5,729 bases of DNA from an uncultured beta proteobacterium (GTDB lineage Bacteria; Pseudomonadota; Gammaproteobacteria; Burkholderiales; Burkholderiaceae_B), in the NCBI GenBank assembly GCA_903929925.1, contig CAIYWO010000135.1, positions 1-5,729 of the forward strand, in the 5' to 3' direction. Below the pieces are notes generated by a model. That model was not told where the DNA came from. It did no database searches and saw only the letters and a program-made list of their open reading frames with translations. Both the position numbers and the translations under genes were made by a program. How positions within the stretch are numbered: position 1 is the stretch's first letter; each line of letters starts with the position of its first letter. Below, piece by piece: positions 1 through 4,563 of the stretch.

Positions 1-483
1 CCAGAAATCGTTGCGTATCGCGATCTGGACGAAGAGGATCCAGCAGAGATCGAAGCGAGCAAACACGAGCTTGCTTACATTCAGCTCGACGGTAATATCG
101 GTTGCTTGGTTAACGGTGCTGGCTTGGCGATGGCCACAATGGACACCATTAAGTTGTTTGGTGGCGAGCCTGCTAACTTTCTCGATGTGGGCGGAAGTGC
201 TACAGCCGAGCGCGTGACCGAAGCGTTCAAAATCATGTTGGCAAACAAGGGCACCAAAGCGATTTTGGTGAATATTTTTGGCGGCATTATGCGTTGCGAC
301 GTCATCGCTCAGGGCGTGATCACCGCGTGTAAGGCTGTCAATCTGAGTGTGCCGCTGGTTGTGCGCATGAAGGGCACGAACGAAGAGCTGGGCAAGAAAA
401 TGTTGGCCGAGTCAGGTCTTCCTATCATCAGCGCAGATACGATGGCGGATGCCGCCACCCGCGTTGTCGCAGCAGCCAAATAA
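1..483 (+). CDS. sucC: Succinyl-CoA synthetase (ADP-forming) beta subunit, C-terminal 160 residues (5' end outside window)
   Basis: The beta subunit of the TCA-cycle enzyme that interconverts succinyl-CoA and succinate with ATP (or GTP) formation; it acts in the cytoplasm as a partner of the SucD alpha subunit. The frame is open from base 1 to the TAA at 481-483, so the gene is cut by the left window edge, and the visible part is the C-terminal ligase/CoA-type alpha/beta domain. Family hallmarks are easy to read: LDGNIGCLVNGAGLAMATMD, GGEPANFLDVGG, VTEAFKIM, ILVNIFGGIMRCD, and the VPLVVRMKGTNEELG segment near the end. These match E. coli SucC nearly motif for motif, and the ending DAATRVVAAAK is typical. 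One small oddity is GGSAT where E. coli has GGGAT. sucD follows after 18 nt, the usual sucCD arrangement. An internal ATG at 127 or TTG at 106 should not be taken as the start. Identity is essentially certain. Confidence 0.98.
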   Translation, partial: PEIVAYRDLDEEDPAEIEASKHELAYIQLDGNIGCLVNGAGLAMATMDTIKLFGGEPANFLDVGGSATAERVTEAFKIMLANKGTKAILVNIFGGIMRCDVIAQGVITACKAVNLSVPLVVRMKGTNEELGKKMLAESGLPIISADTMADAATRVVAAAK

Positions 484-501
484 TTTGTTACGGATTCCAC
501 T

Positions 502-1386
502 ATGTCTATCCTGATTAATAAAGATACAAAAGTTATCACCCAAGGTATTACTGGCAAGACGGGGCAGTTCCATACGCGCACATCACGCGCCTATGCGAAC
601 GGTCAAGCTGCTTTTGTGGCCGGTGTGCACCCAAAGAAGGCGGGTGAAGACTTCGAAGGCATTCCAATTTTTGCCTCGGTAAAAGATGCTAAGGCGGAGA
701 CAGGTGCAAACGTTTCAGTCATTTACGTTCCGCCTGCTGGCGCAGCTGCTGCCATCTGGGAAGGTATTGAAGCCGAACTGGATCTCGTGATTTGTATCAC
801 TGAAGGTATCCCCGTTCGCGACATGCTTGAAATCAAGCACCGTATGGCTGAGCGTAAGAGCAAGACTCTCTTGCTTGGACCAAACTGCCCAGGTTTGATT
901 ACCCCTGATGAGATCAAGATCGGGATCATGCCCGGTCATATCCATCGTAAAGGCCGCGTCGGTATCGTTAGCCGTTCTGGCACCTTGACCTATGAAGCAG
1001 TAGCTCAGGTCACTGAGCTTGGTTTGGGCCAGTCGAGCGCTGTGGGTATCGGCGGCGATCCGATTAACGGGCTTAAGCACATCGATGTCCTTAAGCTCTT
1101 CAACGAAGATCCAGAGACCGATGCAGTGATCATGATTGGTGAGATCGGTGGTCCTGACGAGGTCAACGCTGCTCTGTGGGCCAAGGACAACATGAAGAAG
1201 CCAATGGTTGGCTTCATCGCTGGTGTGACTGCTCCTGCAGGTAAGCGTATGGGACATGCAGGTGCTTTGATTTCTGGTGGCGCTGATACAGCGGATGCCA
1301 AACTTGAAATCATGGAAGCTTGCGGGATCCGTACGACGAAGAACCCATCCGAGATGGGTAAGCTTCTTAAATCAGTATTGAAGTAA
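502..1386 (+). CDS. sucD: Succinyl-CoA synthetase (ADP-forming) alpha subunit
   Basis: The catalytic alpha subunit carries the phosphohistidine intermediate and binds CoA; with SucC it completes the substrate-level phosphorylation step of the TCA cycle in the cytoplasm. The protein has 294 residues, close to the family norm of about 290. An N-terminal CoA-binding Rossmann domain shows GITGKTGQFHT at residues 15-25, CITEGIPV lies near residue 100, and LLLGPNCPGLI follows. The ligase domain shows GIVSRSGTLTYE, the phosphate-binding GIGGDPINGLKHID, MIGEIGG, and the active-site GHAGALISGG; the phosphorylated histidine would be His252 (codon 1255-1257), equivalent to His246 of E. coli. The ATG at 502 gives the standard N-terminus MSILINKDTKVITQG. 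The Shine-Dalgarno is poor (ACGGA at 490-494), which suggests translational coupling to sucC just upstream. A terminator-like hairpin follows the TAA stop. Identity is essentially certain. Confidence 0.99.
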   Translation: MSILINKDTKVITQGITGKTGQFHTRTSRAYANGQAAFVAGVHPKKAGEDFEGIPIFASVKDAKAETGANVSVIYVPPAGAAAAIWEGIEAELDLVICITEGIPVRDMLEIKHRMAERKSKTLLLGPNCPGLITPDEIKIGIMPGHIHRKGRVGIVSRSGTLTYEAVAQVTELGLGQSSAVGIGGDPINGLKHIDVLKLFNEDPETDAVIMIGEIGGPDEVNAALWAKDNMKKPMVGFIAGVTAPAGKRMGHAGALISGGADTADAKLEIMEACGIRTTKNPSEMGKLLKSVLK

Positions 1387-1410
1387 GCGCAGGCGCATTG
1401 GCGCGTGTGC
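1387..1410 (+). other. GC-rich hairpin directly after the sucD stop
   Basis: Starting on the base after the sucD stop, GCGCA-G-GCGC-ATTG-GCGC-G-TGTGC folds into a stem of 5 + 4 base pairs (one G-U wobble in the outer part) interrupted by a single G/G mismatch, with a four-base loop. No T tract follows it, so it is not a terminator by itself. It could protect the sucCD mRNA 3' end or assist the terminator located 4 nt downstream. The fold was done by eye, and the short GC-rich sequence could pair by chance. Confidence 0.45.
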
Positions 1411-1414
1411 GATC

Positions 1415-1458
1415 AACATAGTGAGCGGCATGCTCTTGCCGCATACTATGTTTCTTTG
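1415..1458 (+). terminator. Probable Rho-independent terminator of the sucCD operon
   Basis: A long inverted repeat: AACATAGT (1415-1422) pairs perfectly with ACTATGTT (1445-1452), and the inner GCGGC (1425-1429) pairs perfectly with GCCGC (1438-1442). They are separated by a G-U pair plus one A/A mismatch, and the loop is ATGCTCTT. The stem is followed at once by the T-rich run TTTCTTT. Stem length, position 28 nt after the sucD stop and the T-rich tail fit intrinsic termination. The T tract is interrupted and partly inside the stem, so efficiency may be moderate. Because the outer stem is A/T-rich on both flanks, the hairpin might also work weakly on the opposite strand. Confidence 0.75.
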
Positions 1459-1463
1459 GTCCT

Positions 1464-1491
1464 TTGACGGTTTCTAGAGACAGGATTCAAT
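1464..1491 (+). promoter_or_regulatory. Weak sigma-70-like promoter candidate before the hem cluster
   Basis: TTGACG (1464-1469, five of six matches to the -35 consensus) is followed after 16 nt by TTCAAT (1486-1491, four of six matches to the -10). It lies in the right place, just after the sucD terminator and before the hem genes. A transcript from it would begin near 1498, inside the 35-codon ORF and past its ATG, so either this is not the promoter or that ORF is not translated from this transcript. Treat it as a candidate only. Confidence 0.22.
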
Positions 1492-1599
1492 ATGAATGCG
1501 CCCAAACCCGCACAACGCAGTCGTACTATTTTGCAAGGCTTGATGTTGTTGGCGTCGATCGGCATTGTGTTGACGATTGGTCTGAACTACTTGCGCTAA
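1492..1599 (+). CDS. Putative 35-aa single-pass membrane microprotein upstream of hemC
   Basis: I do not recognise a family. ATG at 1492 to TAA at 1597-1599 encodes 35 residues: a short polar, basic N-terminus (MNAPKPAQRSR) followed by a hydrophobic stretch (about residues 13-33, ILQGLMLLASIGIVLTIGLN) and a final YLR. The positive charges before the helix predict an N-in topology or an uncleaved signal anchor; there is no lipobox. AGGA at 1482-1485, 6 nt before the ATG, is a good Shine-Dalgarno, better than those of most genes in this window. Codon choice (many TTG, GCG, GGC) resembles the neighbouring genes. Its stop lies 11 nt before the probable TTG start of hemC, so it could be a translationally coupled leader for hemC, or a real small membrane protein. 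Against it: it is short, and the only visible promoter candidate would start transcription downstream of its ATG. Function unknown. Confidence 0.5.
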   Translation: MNAPKPAQRSRTILQGLMLLASIGIVLTIGLNYLR

Positions 1600-1613
1600 G
1601 AGCAGCGAACTTG
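1597..1613 (+). promoter_or_regulatory. Ribosome binding site and TTG start that define hemC
   Basis: TAAGAG (1597-1602) resembles the anti-Shine-Dalgarno complement TAAGGAG and sits 8 nt before TTG at 1611. It overlaps the TAA stop of the 35-codon ORF, so ribosomes ending there could reinitiate on hemC. No ATG or GTG occurs in the hemC frame near the conserved N-terminus, which leaves this TTG as the natural start. Confidence 0.6.
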
Positions 1614-2543
1614 TCAGCCCGTAAACTAGTTATTGCAACGCGTGCTAGCCGGCTTGCCCTCTGGCAAGCTGAGCACGTTCAAGCGCGCTTGCGCGTCCTC
1701 TATCCAGACATTCAAGTTGAACTCCTTAAGCTCAGTACGCGCGGCGATGAGATTCTGGATCGTAGTTTGGCAAAGATCGGGGGCAAAGGCTTATTCATCA
1801 AAGAGCTTGAAAATGCCTTGCTCGATGGCCGTGCCGATTTAGCTGTGCATTCCCTTAAAGATGTGCCCGTAGACATCACGGCCCCCTTTGAATTGTCTAC
1901 GGTGCTCGCTCGTGCCGATTGTCGCGATGCGTTTGTGTCCAACACTTACGCCGGACTTGCCGAGCTCCCCCCAGGGGCTGTTGTTGGCACATCTAGTTTG
2001 CGTCGCGAAGCGCAACTGCGCGCGCGCTTTCCTGCACTGAAGATCGAACCCCTGCGTGGCAATCTTGACACGCGACTTGGCAAGCTTGATTCTGGCCACT
2101 ATGCAGCGATTATTCTCGCAGCAGCGGGCCTTGAACGTCTTGAACTTGGACACCGAATTCGTGCACGCATGACGGTTTCGGAGTCGCTTCCCGCGGCGGG
2201 ACAAGGTGCCTTAGGGATAGAAATACTGCAAACGCGCGCTGATCTCTTGGAGCTACTTGCTCCGATGGCCTGTCCTCAGACCACCGTCTGTGCGTTGGCG
2301 GAGCGTGCCGTCTCGCGGGCGCTAGGGGGCTCTTGTCAGGTGCCGCTTGCTGCCTACGCAGAAGTGCTCGGACAGTCTGTCTCGGTTCGGGCGCTTGTGG
2401 CGACGCCGGATGGACAGACTATCTATCGAGCTCAGGGAGAAGGGCCAAGTGCCGAGGCGGAAGCAATTGGGCAGCGCGTCGCCCAGGAACTGATCGACCA
2501 AGGCGCTGGCGTCATTCTGGAAAGCTTGGCGGTTTCGCCTTGA
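1611..2543 (+). CDS. hemC: Hydroxymethylbilane synthase (porphobilinogen deaminase)
   Basis: A cytoplasmic enzyme that joins four porphobilinogen molecules head to tail into hydroxymethylbilane, the substrate of HemD, using a covalently bound dipyrromethane cofactor. From the TTG at 1611 it has 310 residues (E. coli: 313). Motifs in order: IATRASRLALWQAEHV near the N-terminus, LSTRGDEILD, GGKGLFIKELE, AVHSLKDVP with the catalytic Asp84, GTSSLRREAQLRA (substrate-binding arginines), LRGNLDTRLGKLD, AAAGLERL, LPAAGQGALGIE, and LGGSCQVPLAAYA with the cofactor-attachment Cys242. With this start both Asp84 and Cys242 carry exactly the E. coli numbers, and seven residues precede IATR as in E. coli, which strongly favours TTG 1611. 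The frame stays open back to another TTG at 1464, but that would add 49 unconserved-looking residues overlapping the 35-codon ORF out of frame. hemD follows 13 nt after the TGA stop. Confidence 0.96.
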   Translation: MSARKLVIATRASRLALWQAEHVQARLRVLYPDIQVELLKLSTRGDEILDRSLAKIGGKGLFIKELENALLDGRADLAVHSLKDVPVDITAPFELSTVLARADCRDAFVSNTYAGLAELPPGAVVGTSSLRREAQLRARFPALKIEPLRGNLDTRLGKLDSGHYAAIILAAAGLERLELGHRIRARMTVSESLPAAGQGALGIEILQTRADLLELLAPMACPQTTVCALAERAVSRALGGSCQVPLAAYAEVLGQSVSVRALVATPDGQTIYRAQGEGPSAEAEAIGQRVAQELIDQGAGVILESLAVSP

Positions 2544-2556
2544 GGCACTTCTGAAA

Positions 2557-3351
2557 ATGGCTGGCGCTGCGCCGATCGCTGTGTTGACGCGACCAGCTGG
2601 GCGCAATACCGATGTTCTGCATGCGCTGGTCCGCCGTGGCTGGGATGTGCACGAGTGTCCCGCGCTCGAGATTCACACGGCTCCTGTTGCCCGAGCGCAC
2701 GACATTCCTGACCCCAAGCTCTACGACTTGGTGGTCTTTGTCAGCAGAGCGGCAGTGAATGGCTTCACTCAGCAGCTCGGGCCAAACTTCGTTTGGCCAT
2801 CCGCCGTTAGGGTGGGTTGTATGGGTCCGTCGACTGCTCTTGCGATCGAGCGCGCCTGGCCAACGGCGGTCGATATTTTGTATCCGGATGCAGAAAAGGC
2901 TCGGGACTCTGAGGCGTTATGGCCGCTTTTGCAGGCGCTGACCACGCCCCTGAGAAAAGTGCTCATCGTGCGTGGGCAAGACGGGCGTGACTGGTTGTCT
3001 GAAAAGCTCAATGGCAGAGGGGTCGAGGTTTCGACGCATCAGGCTTATGAACGGGTTCAGGCTGCCTGGTCGGGTGATACGGTGGCAAACTTTCTGGCGT
3101 GGGGCCGTGCTTCGACAAAGGTTGTGTGGTTGTTGACGAGCGGCCATGGCATTACTTCTGTTGCGCTGCAGTTGCAGAATTTGGGACTTCTCGAGTGGTT
3201 CCGCTCCGGGCAGTTTGTTTTGACCCATGAACGCTTGGTCCAAACCCTTGCCAAGGCCGTCGGAGGGGATCTCGGTGAGTTACAGGTGCATCTTTGCCTA
3301 CCGGAAGATCCTAAAATTGTGTTGTGTTTTGATCAGATTTTAGGTGGCTAG
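2557..3351 (+). CDS. hemD: Uroporphyrinogen-III synthase
   Basis: Cyclises hydroxymethylbilane with inversion of ring D to give uroporphyrinogen III, the branch point to haem, sirohaem and cobalamin; cytoplasmic. The protein has 264 residues, slightly longer than E. coli HemD (246). Sequence is poorly conserved in this family, but the signatures are present: AVLTRPAGRN (residues 8-17), the domain-crossing YDLVVFVSRAAVNGF (56-70), VGCMGPSTALAIE (86-98), DSEALWPLL (117-125), KVLIVRGQDGRDWLSEKL (134-151), and HQAYERV with the family tyrosine at Tyr164. The VVWLLTSGHGI stretch (189-199) corresponds to the usual late strand with TSS. Its C-terminal tail (about residues 245-264) is not one I recognise. 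ATG 2557 lies 13 nt after the hemC stop, with GAGG (2542-2545) overlapping that stop as a distant Shine-Dalgarno. Position right after hemC supports the call. Confidence 0.93.
   Translation: MAGAAPIAVLTRPAGRNTDVLHALVRRGWDVHECPALEIHTAPVARAHDIPDPKLYDLVVFVSRAAVNGFTQQLGPNFVWPSAVRVGCMGPSTALAIERAWPTAVDILYPDAEKARDSEALWPLLQALTTPLRKVLIVRGQDGRDWLSEKLNGRGVEVSTHQAYERVQAAWSGDTVANFLAWGRASTKVVWLLTSGHGITSVALQLQNLGLLEWFRSGQFVLTHERLVQTLAKAVGGDLGELQVHLCLPEDPKIVLCFDQILGG
3310..3344 (+). repeat. 8-bp perfect inverted repeat at the hemD/hemX junction
   Basis: CCTAAAAT (3310-3317) and ATTTTAGG (3337-3344) are exact reverse complements separated by 19 nt of T/G-rich sequence. The repeat lies in the last codons of hemD and ends on the first base of a possible GTG start for hemX. 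As RNA it is a weak, A/U-rich stem with a large loop and no T tract, so a terminator role is unlikely. It could be a chance repeat, a protein-binding site, or a modest modulator of hemX translation. Confidence 0.35.
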
Positions 3352-3367
3352 CGACTACAATAACGGT

Positions 3368-4561
3368 ATGACTGATACTTCATCTTCCGCCTCATCCGCT
3401 AGTCCGGTGACCGCTCCGACAGAGCCTTCCGCGCCCAATACGCGCGTGCGGCGTAAGTCTTATGGGCTGTCGTTGACCTCGACCTTAGCGCTTATCTTTC
3501 TACTGGTGGCGATTGTGGCTGCAGCAGGCGCGTGGTTTGCACAACGTCGGTTTGAGGCAACGATCAAGCAAGTTGGCGCGCAAGTCTTAGAGTTGAGGGC
3601 GCAAGCTGGTGATGCGCGTCGTGACGCCCGACAAGCTATTGTTTTGCTCGACGCGCAGCAACTCCGTATTCAGCAAGCTGAGGCGGCGCTGCGTGATGCA
3701 CAGAGCCAGTTCGCCGCACTAGAGCAGGTCTGGCAAAACTTTAACAAGGGCATGGAAGACTCCATGCTTGCAAATGATGTGGATCGTTTGTTAACGGTTG
3801 CCAGTCAACAATTACGTGTGTCCGGAAACGTCAATAATGCGATTCTGGCGCTCGAGCATGGTTTGTCAATGTTGGTGCGCGCAGATCGTCCTCGGTTTGC
3901 GTCATTACAGCGCGCGATCAGCGCCGACTTAGACCGACTGCGCGGGGTCGCAACGGTCGACATACCCGCGGCCTCCACCAAGCTTGAACAACTGACCAAC
4001 CTACTTGGCAAAGCACCTTTGCTTGTGCCTGACGAGGCCGTGCCAGGACTGATGTCTGCACGAGACCGTAATGCCTCACCCAGAGTTGCCGCGCCAGCAG
4101 TTTCCGGCACCACGAGCACCTCATCTTCGGCAGGGGTCGGCGAAGAGTGGTGGCAGGCGATCTGGCGTCAGGTGCGTGCTTCGGTTAGGTCAAGCGCCGT
4201 CTTTCTCGTGCGCGAATTGTCTGATGTAATTAGTGTTCAACGTGTGACAGATAAGAACGCTCTATTGATGAGCCCTGAGCAGGGGGCTTTATTACGAGCG
4301 AATTTGCGCGCTCGTCTCTTGACTGCGCAAATGGCATTGTTGATGCATCAGTCGGCAATCTGGCAGCTCGAGTTAACAACAATTGAGGGTGCGGTGGCTT
4401 CACGCTACGACGCTAAGTCGCCCGAGACGGTGAGTGCCTTAAGAGTGTTGCGTGAGTTGGCATCACTTAATGTTGCAATCGTTATCCCCGATATCTCCGA
4501 GAGTGTTGCTGCGCTAGAAGCTGTACGCCAAAGCGATGGATCTCCTAAAGGCGGGCAATAA
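3368..4561 (+). CDS. hemX: HemX family membrane-anchored coiled-coil protein (often misannotated as uroporphyrinogen-III C-methyltransferase)
   Basis: An inner-membrane protein of the hemCDXY cluster with no proven enzymatic role. From ATG 3368 it has 397 residues: a Ser/Thr/Pro-rich cytoplasmic tail (1-25), a basic patch (26-30), one transmembrane helix (about 36-58, TLALIFLLVAIVAAAGAWFA), then an alanine/glutamine-rich coiled coil (about 62-122) and a mostly helical domain presumably in the periplasm. HemX hallmarks include the DVDRLLTVASQQLRVSGN segment, the FASLQRAISADLDRL segment, WWQAIWRQVR, LLMSPEQGALLRANLRARL and PDISESVAALE near the C-terminus. A low-complexity Ala/Ser/Thr linker (about 238-256) splits the two halves. 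No SAM-binding glycine motifs of true methyltransferases are seen. An in-frame GTG at 3344 would add 8 residues and overlap hemD; neither start has a clear Shine-Dalgarno, and I prefer the ATG. hemY starts 2 nt after the stop. Confidence 0.9.
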   Translation: MTDTSSSASSASPVTAPTEPSAPNTRVRRKSYGLSLTSTLALIFLLVAIVAAAGAWFAQRRFEATIKQVGAQVLELRAQAGDARRDARQAIVLLDAQQLRIQQAEAALRDAQSQFAALEQVWQNFNKGMEDSMLANDVDRLLTVASQQLRVSGNVNNAILALEHGLSMLVRADRPRFASLQRAISADLDRLRGVATVDIPAASTKLEQLTNLLGKAPLLVPDEAVPGLMSARDRNASPRVAAPAVSGTTSTSSSAGVGEEWWQAIWRQVRASVRSSAVFLVRELSDVISVQRVTDKNALLMSPEQGALLRANLRARLLTAQMALLMHQSAIWQLELTTIEGAVASRYDAKSPETVSALRVLRELASLNVAIVIPDISESVAALEAVRQSDGSPKGGQ

Positions 4562-4563
4562 GC

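Noticed and set aside
715..1257. 180-codon open frame on the minus strand inside sucD
   Set aside because: It lies wholly antisense to an unambiguous sucD, shows no recognisable domain, and is a codon-bias shadow.
1522..1599. Resemblance of the 35-aa peptide to a type IV pilin N-terminus (hydrophobic helix, LMLLASIGI)
   Set aside because: There is no prepilin peptidase site (no Gly-Phe-Thr-Leu-x-Glu), no following globular domain in any frame, and hydrophobic helices look alike; not a pilin remnant.
1464..1610. 49-residue N-terminal extension of HemC from TTG 1464
   Set aside because: It would shift Asp84 and Cys242 away from family numbering, has no Shine-Dalgarno (it sits in the terminator tail), and overlaps the better supported 35-codon ORF.
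1839..2204. 121-codon open frame on the minus strand inside hemC
   Set aside because: Antisense to conserved hemC motifs, with a composition rich in Arg, Lys and Cys typical of a shadow frame; no supporting start signal or family.
2262..2285. Cys-Pro pairs in HemC (MACPQTT) and HemD (HECPAL) as haem regulatory motifs
   Set aside because: The dipeptide is too common, and the equivalent HemC site does not appear to be conserved in relatives such as Bordetella as I recall them; no support beyond two residues.
3368..4561. HemX as a genuine uroporphyrinogen-III C-methyltransferase
   Set aside because: The protein has a TM anchor and coiled coil but none of the SAM/uroporphyrinogen methyltransferase motifs; the name is a historical misannotation.
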